Assembly: GCA_013287335.1 (NCBI GenBank)
Contig: JABDDZ010000004.1
Span: 1 to 52,088, forward strand
DNA: 52,088 nt
Source: Chlamydiota bacterium
GTDB lineage: Bacteria > Chlamydiota > Chlamydiia > Chlamydiales > JAAKFR01
Direction: 5' to 3'
Of the stretch, positions 1 through 8,094 are shown piece by piece. The position numbers and the translations under genes are program-made. The notes under the pieces are model-generated. The model was not told the DNA's origin. It saw nothing but the letters and a program-made list of their open reading frames with translations, and did no database searches. Position 1 is the stretch's first letter. Each line of letters opens with the position of its first letter.

Positions 1-486
1 AGGGAGTGTCCTGTGAAAAACAAACAAATTGTGCTTATAGGCGCGGGCGGCGCTGCAAGAGCGATTGCTCATGAAGCAACGCGAAGGGGGGCTTCTCTTA
101 CCATTGTGAATAGAGATGAGCAAAAAGCTGAGCTAATCGCTCAAAGCTTCCACTGCATTGGGAAAGGATTAGAGTATATGAGCGTCTTTGCTAAAGCTGG
201 ATATGATATTTTGATCAACTCTACGTCTCTCCCTCTCCCCATTGCTTCTAGTGATATTCTTCCAAGCACTATTGTGATGGATATTAAGACAAAACCCAAA
301 GAAAATCTATTTTTACAGCATGCAATGGAAAAGGGGTGTCAAATTATCTATGGCTACCAGATGTTCGTTGAACAAGCTGCCGAGCAATTTCACCTCTGGT
401 TCAAGGGTCGCCTCAATCTTCAAGAGAGTAAAAGAATCCTCGAAACCAAGGCTATCGAATCTCTTTCAAGATTTGAAAAGCCTTAA
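1..486 (+). CDS. aroE: Shikimate dehydrogenase, C-terminal part (5' end outside window)
   Basis: This is the NADP-binding half of shikimate dehydrogenase, which reduces 3-dehydroshikimate to shikimate in aromatic biosynthesis. The visible part opens with the dinucleotide-binding glycine motif GAGGAARA, followed by an NRD sequence, the NSTS motif and a C-terminal GYQMFVEQAAEQF helix typical of the family. The reading frame is open back to base 1 (Arg-Glu-Cys-Pro before the GTG at 13), so I read it as a 5'-truncated gene and not as a short gene starting at 13. In Chlamydia the protein is fused to dehydroquinate dehydratase (AroDE); whether that holds here cannot be seen. It converges on the Inc-like gene to its right, with only 11 bases between the two stop codons. 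Confidence 0.9.
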   Translation, partial: RECPVKNKQIVLIGAGGAARAIAHEATRRGASLTIVNRDEQKAELIAQSFHCIGKGLEYMSVFAKAGYDILINSTSLPLPIASSDILPSTIVMDIKTKPKENLFLQHAMEKGCQIIYGYQMFVEQAAEQFHLWFKGRLNLQESKRILETKAIESLSRFEKP

Positions 487-497
487 AAAAACGTGAA

Positions 498-1211
498 TTA
501 TAGCCCTGATAAGTTATTAGCTTGCTCTTCGACTGTTTTATACTGTTGTTGGTACCCAGGGTAATAAAAGAAGAAAATACCTAATGAATTTTGATAAACA
601 ACATAGGCACCCCCTCTTATTTTATCTGATTGAATGATATAAGATCCTTGTCGAAGAGAGGTTGTCATTTGCGTACGACCCCCATGCTCTTCATCATGCC
701 TGTAACCAATCCCAGTCATGCATTTCACTGAATCAAAAATACGTATTTCTGGTTGATCGCCATTGGCGGGAATTATAAAATCCCGTTCGTTTCTTGGTTG
801 AACCTCCTGAAATGATGTACACTGATACATGCTTTGAAGGTCTCTCCAAATTACTTGTTGATTTTCTTCTTTTTGTGCCTGCGCCTTTGCAGCTTGGACT
901 TGCAGTTCCTGCTTACGAGCTACACTCATTCTATGACTCGCTCTATGCTCTTTCATCTCTCTTACGTAAGAAACAATACTAACGATAACGATTGCTAATA
1001 AGGCCATTACTCCAATAATAATGATGCCCATTGAACTGCCAAGCCCAATTGTTCCAATAACTCCAAGAGAGTCGAATGGCAGGAGAGATCCTGTATTCAA
1101 ATAGATGCAGGTTGCAGTAATGGTTGCTAGAGCGACAATTGTTATAATGCCGATTACCACCACACCCTTTACCAAGAAGGGAGTATCCCTAAAATTATTT
1201 ATAGGATTCAT
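498..1211 (-). CDS. Inc-like membrane protein, paralogue 1 of a tandem trio
   Basis: Function unknown. The 237-residue product has two hydrophobic segments near residues 15-40 and 48-78 separated by a short loop with the motif NTGSLLPF. This two-hairpin layout is typical of chlamydial inclusion-membrane proteins exported by type III secretion. A charged, coiled-coil-like stretch follows (about residues 85-125), then a C-terminal domain ending in GSYII...AYVVYQNSLGIFFFYY and a terminal helix. The next two genes to the right encode paralogues with the same architecture. Its stop codon and the 9 bases beyond are identical to those of paralogue 2 (AAACGTGAATTATAG at 489-503 and 1344-1358), which points to tandem duplication. 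The Inc label rests on topology only. Confidence 0.7.
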   Translation of the reverse strand: MNPINNFRDTPFLVKGVVVIGIITIVALATITATCIYLNTGSLLPFDSLGVIGTIGLGSSMGIIIIGVMALLAIVIVSIVSYVREMKEHRASHRMSVARKQELQVQAAKAQAQKEENQQVIWRDLQSMYQCTSFQEVQPRNERDFIIPANGDQPEIRIFDSVKCMTGIGYRHDEEHGGRTQMTTSLRQGSYIIQSDKIRGGAYVVYQNSLGIFFFYYPGYQQQYKTVEEQANNLSGL

Positions 1212-1270
1212 TTAAAACCTCAATAAAACTTATCATAATAATATCACAAATTAATTAAGATCTAATTAAT

Positions 1271-1294
1271 AAAATCAGGGGAATGCCTGATTTT
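1271..1294 (-). terminator. Hairpin terminator behind Inc-like paralogue 2
   Basis: A 9-bp perfect stem (AAAATCAGG/CCTGATTTT) with a 6-base loop lies in the gap between paralogues 1 and 2. The T-run on each side would let it work in both directions. Its position behind the leftward gene at 1353-2081 suggests it ends that transcript. The stem sequence is related to the stronger hairpin at 2150-2172. Confidence 0.55.
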
Positions 1295-1352
1295 TGTGAG
1301 TAAGAATCGCGATTATTTGATTATTTGGTGGGAGGAGCTTGTTAAACGTGAA

Positions 1353-2081
1353 TTATAGCTGCGCTAATTGATGAGCTCCTTCCTCGATCCTTTTATACTC
1401 CTGCCTTGTTCCATCATAACAAAAGAAGAAAATCCCTAAGGAATTTTGATAAATAAAATAGGCACTTAAGAAGTCTGATCCGGGACGAACAATATAATTT
1501 CCTCTAGAAAGAGGTGCCACCTCATCATCATGAGCGCGAAAAGTAAAAAATCTGGAACCAACTTCTTTTGTGTGACGCACTTGATTGAGAATAGTTATTT
1601 CTGATGGCGTCTTGGGCATATCAGAGAAAAGATGAGTTGGGCATATTCTAAAATCTCCCGAAGCTTCTCTATCTTTTTCTTTAATTTCCTGAAATCCTGT
1701 ACAGCGAAGCTCAGTAAAAATGGCTTTTTGACGATCGTACAAAAGGTTCTTCTTATTTAGCTCAGCCGTTGCTTGTTGGTTAACTAAAGCAAGAAGAGGA
1801 TTTTGTTGGTTCCTCTTTTTTACGCAAGAACCAACGCAAATTGCAACTATCCCAAAAAAGACTATAGTGCCAATGGCAGCGATCCCCATTAAAGTCCCAA
1901 GCCCAATTGTTCCATAAACTCCAAGAGAGGCAAAGGGTAGCAAGGCTCCCGTATTCCACCAGATATAGCTGGCAGTGAGAGTTGCCAAAGCGACAACTGT
2001 TATAATGCTACACATCACAACCCCCTTCACTAGTGGAGAGGATTTTGTAAAAGCATCTATGGGACCCATTTTAAACCTCAT
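1353..2081 (-). CDS. Inc-like membrane protein, paralogue 2 of a tandem trio
   Basis: Function unknown. The 242-residue product has the same plan as its two neighbours: two hydrophobic segments (about residues 15-42 and 50-85) around a conserved NTGALLPFASLGV motif, a basic linker, and a C-terminal domain with GNYIVRPGS, AYFIYQNSLGIFFFCY and a final EEGAHQLAQL helix. The C-terminal block has the order of elements of an SH2 fold: a strand ending in an arginine, a strand pair, then a closing helix. This is the only paralogue with arginine in the position where SH2 domains bind phosphotyrosine. The start could be Met1 or Met5 (MGPIDAF); the latter aligns better with the N-termini of the other two. 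Confidence 0.7.
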   Translation of the reverse strand: MRFKMGPIDAFTKSSPLVKGVVMCSIITVVALATLTASYIWWNTGALLPFASLGVYGTIGLGTLMGIAAIGTIVFFGIVAICVGSCVKKRNQQNPLLALVNQQATAELNKKNLLYDRQKAIFTELRCTGFQEIKEKDREASGDFRICPTHLFSDMPKTPSEITILNQVRHTKEVGSRFFTFRAHDDEVAPLSRGNYIVRPGSDFLSAYFIYQNSLGIFFFCYDGTRQEYKRIEEGAHQLAQL

Positions 2082-2149
2082 TTATTCCATAATAATAATC
2101 CAAATTCATTAAGATATAATTAATAAATCTGTCGGGCTATATCAGAAAA

Positions 2150-2172
2150 AAATCAGGGCGTTGCCCTGATTT
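2150..2172 (-). terminator. Rho-independent terminator behind Inc-like paralogue 3
   Basis: A perfect 10-bp stem, AAATCAGGGC/GCCCTGATTT, with a 3-base loop is followed on the minus strand by a run of seven T residues (TTTTTTT at 2144-2150 read on that strand). It sits directly behind the stop of the 2198-2842 gene. The same hairpin core recurs in the repeat elements near 36168 and 39709, so it may have arrived as part of a mobile repeat. Confidence 0.75.
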
Positions 2173-2197
2173 GCGAAATTTCCTACGCAAAGGTAAG

Positions 2198-2842
2198 TTA
2201 CAGGCCTGCCAATGCGGTGGTTCTTTCCTCGACTGCATCAATAAATTTAATGTCTGGGCAATAAAAATATTTAGTGCCTAAGGAATTTTGAAAGATAATA
2301 TGCGCATCGGTATTTTCACCTAGATGAATGATATATTCTCCCGGAGAAAGAGATCTTCCCCCTGACGTTCGATTAGGAATATCTATTACCCCAGGAAGAG
2401 AATCTTTACTATGCATTTTAGGTGGACGTATATGAAAACAGCTCCCTTCGTTATCAATCGTCAGCAAACCTGTGCAACCATTGTCCTTTAACACCCGCCA
2501 AATGCTCGACTGTGTTCTTTCCGCATCTTGCGCTTTTCTCTCTGCTTGCACCACCACCTCTTTCTTAAGCTTTCTCTCGATTACACAAGAAGCAATGCAA
2601 AGTGCGGCGATTGTTAATAAAAGAAAAGACCCAACGGTAATGATTCCCAATAAACTTACAAATCCAATTGTTCCAACAACTCCTAGAGCTGCAAAAGGGA
2701 GCAGGGCTCCAGTATTCAACCAGATGCAGAGTGCAGTAATAATTGCGAGGGTAATAACTGTGATATTGCTTCCAACTATTATGCCCAGCACCGGTGGTGG
2801 AGTGCTTTTAAAATTAGCTATAGGGCTACATGAAGAATTCAT
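2198..2842 (-). CDS. Inc-like membrane protein, paralogue 3 of a tandem trio
   Basis: Function unknown. The 214-residue product is the shortest of the three paralogues. It keeps the two hydrophobic segments (about residues 15-42 and 48-82), the NTGALLPFAALGVVGTIG motif between them, and the C-terminal GEYIIHLGE...AHIIFQNSLG...EERTTALAGL domain. The central linker is shorter than in paralogue 2. Several cysteines follow the second hydrophobic segment. Its start codon lies 155 bases from the divergent kinase-like gene at 2998, so both promoters should fall between them. Confidence 0.7.
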   Translation of the reverse strand: MNSSCSPIANFKSTPPPVLGIIVGSNITVITLAIITALCIWLNTGALLPFAALGVVGTIGFVSLLGIITVGSFLLLTIAALCIASCVIERKLKKEVVVQAERKAQDAERTQSSIWRVLKDNGCTGLLTIDNEGSCFHIRPPKMHSKDSLPGVIDIPNRTSGGRSLSPGEYIIHLGENTDAHIIFQNSLGTKYFYCPDIKFIDAVEERTTALAGL

Positions 2843-2997
2843 TTTTTAACCTCAATTTAGATTGATATCCAAATTCTAGCTTAAATTCATTAAGAAATGA
2901 TTAATGCACTGGAAAGGGCAATTGTTCTTTCTTTTTTTGCGCTAAAACGGTATAAATCACTAATTACAACTTACTTAAAAAATTTAGGATATTTTCA

Positions 2998-3690
2998 ATG
3001 ACCATAAAGCCATTCCCTACTCACAAGTTTGAAGAAAAAAAAATATTCCAAGACGATGCAAATGCGAAAGTCGTTCTAATGCAACATCGAAAGACGAATA
3101 CCCCTTATGTAATCAAAATCATCCAGTCATGCAAGGTCTCGGAGTATGTAGGTGGGATTTCTATTGAGGCGCATATTGGCATGAAACTTATTAATAATGT
3201 TGGGTTTGCAAAGACACACAAATTTTACGTCACAGGGCCCGTTCACTACCTTTGTATAGAATATATTGAAGGAATGCAATTGAAAGAATTAATTGAAAAA
3301 CATGCGACTGAAAAAATGCCAGTGGAGCAATTTAGAGTTCTTACATCCTCCTATCTACAGGCAATGCAATATTTGGTCAAAGAAAGAATCTTTCCCAGAG
3401 GTTTGCATGATCGCAACATTCTGATACAGCCTAACGGTACTGTGAAAATCATTGACTTTGCACAATACTGGGGAAAAAGAGACAGGGTGAGTACTATAGA
3501 TGTGGGACACGCAATCGTTAACAACTTAAGGCTGTTATTTCCATCAGTAAATACTGAAGAAACCCCCTCCTTTTCCTCATGGGAAGAGCTTATAAGCAAG
3601 CATCATGAATCAGATGGGTGGGAAGCATTAGGTCAATGGCTTGAAAAAGCGATTGATCATCCTTTTATGCAAGGCAATCTTTCGGAGTAG
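2998..3690 (+). CDS. Kinase-fold protein with degraded catalytic loop (putative pseudokinase)
   Basis: This 230-residue protein has the landmarks of the protein-kinase/aminoglycoside-phosphotransferase fold. There is a YVIKII strand with the expected ATP-binding lysine at residue 40, a hinge-like CIEYIEG, a catalytic-loop-like PRGLHDRNILI (residues 133-143), and IIDFAQ with the metal-binding aspartate at residue 153. Aligned on the conserved Arg-Asn-Ile-Leu, the usual His-Arg/Gly-Asp triad reads Pro-Arg-Gly here, so the catalytic aspartate is missing. It may be an inactive pseudokinase or use another base. No signal peptide or membrane segment is visible. It stands alone, divergent from the Inc-like trio and convergent with lepA, and could be an effector. 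Substrate unknown. Confidence 0.65.
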   Translation: MTIKPFPTHKFEEKKIFQDDANAKVVLMQHRKTNTPYVIKIIQSCKVSEYVGGISIEAHIGMKLINNVGFAKTHKFYVTGPVHYLCIEYIEGMQLKELIEKHATEKMPVEQFRVLTSSYLQAMQYLVKERIFPRGLHDRNILIQPNGTVKIIDFAQYWGKRDRVSTIDVGHAIVNNLRLLFPSVNTEETPSFSSWEELISKHHESDGWEALGQWLEKAIDHPFMQGNLSE

Positions 3691-3698
3691 GCTTTTTC

Positions 3699-5507
3699 TT
3701 ATTCGTTGGCTTTGAGGACGGCCATGAAGGCGCTTTGAGGAATAGAGACCTTGCCGATCTCTTTCATCCGCTTCTTCCCCTTCTTCTGCTTTTCCCAGAG
3801 TTTGCGTTTGCGCGTAATGTCGCCCCCATAGCATTTGGCAGTGACATTTTTAGAGAGGGCCGCAATTGTTTCACGAGCCACAATCTTGCCCCCAATGGCA
3901 GCCTGAATAGGAACTCTAAAAAGCTGGCGGGGAATCACTTCAACAAGCTTCTGGCAGATCGCGCGTCCGCGGCCTTCTGCTTTAGAGCGGTGGACAAGAG
4001 AGGAGAAAGCATCGACAGGCTCCTCATTCACCCGAATCTCGAGCTTGATAATATCCCCTTTCCGATAGAGCTCAAACTCATAGTCAAAAGAGCCATATCC
4101 GCTCGTGACAGATTTAAGCTTGTCATTGAAATCAGTAATGATCTCATTGAGAGGGAAGCGGTAGGTCATCACAATGCGGCGTGAATCGAGCGTCTCCGTT
4201 TTTAAACACTCACCCCTTTTTTCCATGCCCAAATTCATGACGGCCCCCATATAGTCTGAGGGAACCATAATATGGGCAAGCACCCAGGGTTCCTCCACAT
4301 GATCAATCAAAGTAGGATCAGGAAAATGGGCGGGATTATCAATTTCAATCTGAGATTTATCACCTAAGACAATGCGGTAGACAACACTGGGTGCTGTAGT
4401 GATGACATCGACATCAAATTCACGGGTAATTCGTTCAAAAGAGATCTCTAAATGGAGGAGGCCAAGAAAGCCGCAGCGGAAGCCAAAACCTAAAGCCGTG
4501 CTGCTCTCCTGCTCAACATGGAGGGCGGAATCATTGAGCTGTAGCTTATAAATGGCGTCGCGCAAGAGTTCAAAGTCGGAGGAATCTACGGGATAAATGC
4601 CTGCAAAGACAACCGGGCGAATCTCTTTAAAACCGGGCAGCGCTTTAAGAACAGGGTTTTTATCTTCTGTGATCGTATCACCAATTTTCACATCGGAGAC
4701 TTTTTTGATATTAGCTACAAGATAACCGACCTCTCCACATTGAAGATCTGGGACAGGAACTTTTTGAGGAGAGAAGATTCCCACCTCTAAAACATCATAG
4801 GTGGTATTGCTGGCCATCATTAAAATCTTCGACCCTTTTCGAATAGAGCCGCTGATGATCCTTACATATATCATCACTCCACGATAGGTGTCATATTGAG
4901 AATCAAACACAAGGGCGCGCAGCTTCTCATCTTCGGAAGCACGTGGCGGAGGGACAAGGGCAATAATCTGCTCTAAGATATCCTCAATCCCAATGCCCAT
5001 TTTTGCAGAGCAGGCAACAGCATGGGTTGCATCAAGCCCTATATAATCTTGAATCTGCCTTTTGACCTCTTCCACATCGGCCGCTGGAAGATCGACTTTA
5101 TTGAGAACAGGCACAATCTCAAGATTCCGCTCTAGAGCGAGATAGACATTTGCAAGACTTTGGGCTTGAACGCCTTGCGTCGCATCGACTACGAGTAATG
5201 CTCCTTCGCAAGCGGATAGAGAGCGGGAGACTTCGTAGGTAAAATCGACATGTCCGGGGGTATCGATAAGATTTAGGCAATACTCTTTCCCATCCCTTGC
5301 CTTATAGAGCATTGTGACAGGGTGGGCTTTAATTGTGATCCCACGCTCCCTTTCAAGATCCATGGCATCCAGGACCTGCTCTTGCATAAGACGCTTTTCG
5401 ATGGTGCATGTCAGCTCAAGCATCCGATCGGCAATCGTAGACTTGCCATGATCAATGTGGGCGATTATAGAAAAATTACGAATCCGTTCTCGTTGATATT
5501 CTTTCAT
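3699..5507 (-). CDS. lepA: Elongation factor 4 (LepA), ribosome back-translocase GTPase
   Basis: LepA/EF4 is a ribosome-associated GTPase that acts on stalled or mispositioned ribosomes. The 602-residue length is normal for the family. The G-domain motifs are all present: AHIDHGKST (P-loop), the GITIK switch, DTPGHVDF and NKVDLP. The C-terminal LepA-specific domain shows [20 protein letters not shown]. The start at [21 protein letters not shown] matches the family. Only eight bases separate its stop from that of the convergent kinase-like gene. In C. trachomatis lepA and gnd are also neighbours (CT064/CT063, from memory), and here gnd lies directly behind it in the same direction, separated by a repeat-filled gap of about 250 bases. 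Confidence 0.98.
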   Translation of the reverse strand: MKEYQRERIRNFSIIAHIDHGKSTIADRMLELTCTIEKRLMQEQVLDAMDLERERGITIKAHPVTMLYKARDGKEYCLNLIDTPGHVDFTYEVSRSLSACEGALLVVDATQGVQAQSLANVYLALERNLEIVPVLNKVDLPAADVEEVKRQIQDYIGLDATHAVACSAKMGIGIEDILEQIIALVPPPRASEDEKLRALVFDSQYDTYRGVMIYVRIISGSIRKGSKILMMASNTTYDVLEVGIFSPQKVPVPDLQCGEVGYLVANIKKVSDVKIGDTITEDKNPVLKALPGFKEIRPVVFAGIYPVDSSDFELLRDAIYKLQLNDSALHVEQESSTALGFGFRCGFLGLLHLEISFERITREFDVDVITTAPSVVYRIVLGDKSQIEIDNPAHFPDPTLIDHVEEPWVLAHIMVPSDYMGAVMNLGMEKRGECLKTETLDSRRIVMTYRFPLNEIITDFNDKLKSVTSGYGSFDYEFELYRKGDIIKLEIRVNEEPVDAFSSLVHRSKAEGRGRAICQKLVEVIPRQLFRVPIQAAIGGKIVARETIAALSKNVTAKCYGGDITRKRKLWEKQKKGKKRMKEIGKVSIPQSAFMAVLKANE

Positions 5508-5616
5508 TGCAAAAAGTTTGATTAAAGTTCGTTACAGGATAAAAGAAAAAACAAAAGAGCGCAAAGAGTAATCCCACATCCGCAAAATAAATTGAGTAAA
5601 CAAATTCTTATAGAGG

Positions 5617-5750
5617 AATTAAACGCAAAGACGCAAAGACGCAAAGAAAAAAAGAAAATTTTTAAATATGAGCAAAATTAGGATTTGAAAATATTTAAAC
5701 TCAAACTCTATTTAATTCTCTTTGCGTCTTTGGGCCTTTGCGTTTAAATT
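5617..5750. repeat. Inverted repeat built from CGCAAAGA units
   Basis: Three CGCAAAGA-type units run in tandem at 5617-5646. A roughly reverse-complementary arm sits at 5720-5750, leaving about 70 AT-rich bases between. The 5508-5763 gap between lepA and gnd holds little else. A single arm of the same family recurs behind clpC at 39634-39666, so this is a dispersed element and not a local palindrome. Confidence 0.75.
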
Positions 5751-5763
5751 ACTTATAAAAGTA

Positions 5764-7215
5764 TTAAGCGTTGTAGGAGCTGGAGCTCACTTTGCCCCCG
5801 GTTCCTGTCCAATTGGTATGGAAAAACTTCCCTCTGGGATTATCTATCCTCTCATAGGTGTGGGCACCAAAATAGTCGCGGAGCGCCTGAAGCAAGTTTG
5901 CAGGCAATCTCTCCGTACGATATCCATCAAAAAATGAGAGGGCCGTTGTAAAACAGGGCATGGGAATCCCCTCAAGAGCCCCTGTCGCAACAGCTCTTCT
6001 CCATCCTTGTTGGCATTTTTCAATTTCAATTTTGAAAAAATCATCCAGCAGCAAACTATAAAGATTGGGATTTTTATCAAAAGCCTTCTTGATGTTGCCG
6101 AGAAATACACTCCGGATAATACACCCTCCACGCCACATGAGGGCAATTCCCCCATAATTGAATTTCCATTTAAACTCTTTTGCAGCTTCCCGCATCAACA
6201 TATACCCTTGAGTATAGCTGATAATCTTCGATGCATAGAGCCCATAGAAAATATTTTCTAAAAACTGTTTCTTGTTCTCTTTAAACGAGGGGGTAGGTCC
6301 ATTATACTTTTTACTTGCAGCGATTCTCTCCTCTTTCATTGCAGAGAGACATCTTGCAAAAACAGCTTCTCCAATCAAGGTGACAGGAACTCCTAAATCT
6401 AAAGCACTAATGCCTGTCCACTTTCCGGTCCCCTTCTGCCCTGCAACATCTAAAATTTTATCGACAATTAAAGAGCCATCATTATCCTTCTTTCTCAGGA
6501 CATCTGCTGTGATTTCAATGAGATAGCTATCGAGCTCCCGCTTATTCCAACCCTCAAAGCAATCTGCTATTTCCGATGAGGAGAGACCTACGACGCTCTT
6601 CATCAAATGATAAGCTTCACAGATGAGCTGAATATCCCCATACTCTATTCCATTATGGACCATCTTGACATAGTGGCCAGCTCCCTCATCTCCCACCCAA
6701 TCACAGCAAGGCTCTCCGGTATCAACTTTTGCAGCAATATCCTGAAAGATTTTTTTAACATGGGGCCAGGCTTCTGGGTCTCCTCCGGGCATAATGGATG
6801 GGCCATGGCGAGCGCCCTCTTCACCGCCGGAAATTCCCGCTCCGATAAAATAGATCCCTTTTGATTTAAGCATTTTACAACGGCGGGTCGTATCTGGATA
6901 GTGGCTATTGCCCCCATCTATAATGATATCCCCCTTTTCAAGAAGAGGAACTAAGAGATCGATAAATTCATCTACAGGCTCCCCCGCCTTAACCATAAGC
7001 ATCACACGGCGGGGCCTTTTTAACTTTGAAACAAATTCTTTAAGATCATGGGCACCAATAACTTTTGTGCCTTTAGCGGGCCCTTCTAAAAATTCATCTA
7101 CTTTTGAAACTGTTCGATTAAAAACTGCCACGGTGTATCCGTGATCGTTCATATTTAAAACAAGATTTTGACCCATGACAGCAAGGCCTATAAGCCCTAT
7201 ATCTGCTTCTGACAT
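5764..7215 (-). CDS. gnd: 6-phosphogluconate dehydrogenase, decarboxylating
   Basis: Converts 6-phosphogluconate to ribulose 5-phosphate with release of CO2 and reduction of NADP+, in the oxidative pentose phosphate pathway. The 483-residue length is that of the long, dimeric form. Visible landmarks are the Rossmann motif GLAVMGQNL, the substrate-binding GAGISGGEEGARHGPS block and the catalytic helix MVHNGIEYGDIQL, plus a C-terminal HTNWTGTGG tail. A good ribosome binding site (GGAGG, 4 bases before ATG) supports the start at 7215. It follows lepA on the same strand, but the large repeat-filled gap argues against a tight operon. Confidence 0.98.
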   Translation of the reverse strand: MSEADIGLIGLAVMGQNLVLNMNDHGYTVAVFNRTVSKVDEFLEGPAKGTKVIGAHDLKEFVSKLKRPRRVMLMVKAGEPVDEFIDLLVPLLEKGDIIIDGGNSHYPDTTRRCKMLKSKGIYFIGAGISGGEEGARHGPSIMPGGDPEAWPHVKKIFQDIAAKVDTGEPCCDWVGDEGAGHYVKMVHNGIEYGDIQLICEAYHLMKSVVGLSSSEIADCFEGWNKRELDSYLIEITADVLRKKDNDGSLIVDKILDVAGQKGTGKWTGISALDLGVPVTLIGEAVFARCLSAMKEERIAASKKYNGPTPSFKENKKQFLENIFYGLYASKIISYTQGYMLMREAAKEFKWKFNYGGIALMWRGGCIIRSVFLGNIKKAFDKNPNLYSLLLDDFFKIEIEKCQQGWRRAVATGALEGIPMPCFTTALSFFDGYRTERLPANLLQALRDYFGAHTYERIDNPRGKFFHTNWTGTGGKVSSSSYNA

Positions 7216-7310
7216 CTCTCCTCCGATACAATGTTAACAATAATTCAAAACTTAGCAATTTTTTCGATTAAAGAAAATAACTGATTGCGGTAGAGTATTC
7301 TTTCTATTTT

Positions 7311-7384
7311 GTCCTCGTAGCTCAGTCGGATAGAGCGGTCGCCTCCTAAGCGGCAGGTCGCGCGTTCGAATCGCGCCGGGGACG
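7311..7384 (+). tRNA. tRNA-Arg (anticodon CCU)
   Basis: A complete 74-nt cloverleaf can be folded. The acceptor stem is GTCCTCG/CGGGGAC with one G-T pair, the D arm is GCTC...GAGC, the anticodon stem GTCGC/GCGGC closes the loop CTCCTAA, and the T arm is GCGCG-TTCGAAT-CGCGC. The anticodon CCU reads AGG. The 3' CCA is not encoded. The gene lies alone on the plus strand between gnd and amiA, both of which run leftwards. Confidence 0.96.
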
Positions 7385-7398
7385 ATCGTATACGGGTA

Positions 7399-8094
7399 TT
7401 ACTTCCGATTTGCTTCGCAGTAGCGATCAATCCCTCTAGCAATGCCCCATGCAATAAATCTTCGATAATTAGAATCCTGGAGCTTTTTCCGCTCCTCAGG
7501 ATTAGTTAAAAAGCCCGCTTCAATAAGAATTGCCGGCATATCCGTTTCGCGGATCACTGCAAAATTGGCAGTTTTTACCCCCCTTGAGGAGGCTCCTGTA
7601 TGTTTTATTAACCTCGAAAGAATCTCTTTACCCAGGGCTTGTGAAGCATCGACCCTTCCTTTTTCCCCCTCCTTATAATAGAAGACCTCAATCCCCTCGG
7701 CTGTATCACTTGGAGAGCTGTTGTAGTGGATGCTTACAAAAAGAGCACCGTTTGCCTCATTGGCGACAGATGCTCGCTGCGAAAGAGGCACAAAGGTATC
7801 ATTTTGCCGTGTCATCAAGGTCTTATATCCCAAATGATTGAGATATCCTTTAATCATATGGGCTGTAGAGAGCGTCAAGTGCTTCTCCTCATAATCAAAG
7901 CGGGTACTTGTGGTGCCGGAATCTTTTCCCCCATGCCCTGCATCGATAATGATCAGTTCAGGTTTTTCAAAAATGGGCGCCGCAGGCTTTTCTAAAACAA
8001 TAGGCTTCTCTACATACATTGTTTTTGTTGTGCAACCGGTCGCAAAAAGAGATAGCAAGAGAAGGAAGAGAAAAGATTTTAACTGATTTTGCAT
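7399..8094 (-). CDS. amiA: N-acetylmuramoyl-L-alanine amidase (AmiA-type), probable lipoprotein
   Basis: Zinc amidase (Amidase_3) that cuts the bond between muramic acid and L-alanine in peptidoglycan. The zinc and catalytic motifs are IIIDAGHGGKDSG, the glutamate in FDYEEKH, FVSIHYNSS and IEAGFLTNPEE. The N-terminus is a signal peptide followed by ATGC at residues 18-21, which could be a lipoprotein cleavage site, so the enzyme probably sits in the periplasm tethered to a membrane. The start codon overlaps the end of murE, making it the last gene of the rsmH-ftsL-ftsI-murE-amiA operon. The chlamydial homologue has been reported to act on lipid II and nascent peptidoglycan during division. 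Confidence 0.93.
   Translation of the reverse strand: MQNQLKSFLFLLLLSLFATGCTTKTMYVEKPIVLEKPAAPIFEKPELIIIDAGHGGKDSGTTSTRFDYEEKHLTLSTAHMIKGYLNHLGYKTLMTRQNDTFVPLSQRASVANEANGALFVSIHYNSSPSDTAEGIEVFYYKEGEKGRVDASQALGKEILSRLIKHTGASSRGVKTANFAVIRETDMPAILIEAGFLTNPEERKKLQDSNYRRFIAWGIARGIDRYCEANRK

Noticed and set aside
3735-4184. Long rightward open frame opposite lepA
   Set aside because: It is an antisense shadow of a well conserved coding region; its composition reflects lepA codons and it has no start signal.
5617-5646. CRISPR-like tandem units CGCAAAGA
   Set aside because: Units are directly adjacent with no spacers; this is a simple repeat arm of an inverted repeat.
7245-7454. Leftward open frame running across the tRNA-Arg gene
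   Set aside because: It overlaps a complete tRNA and the end of amiA; it is not a plausible protein.
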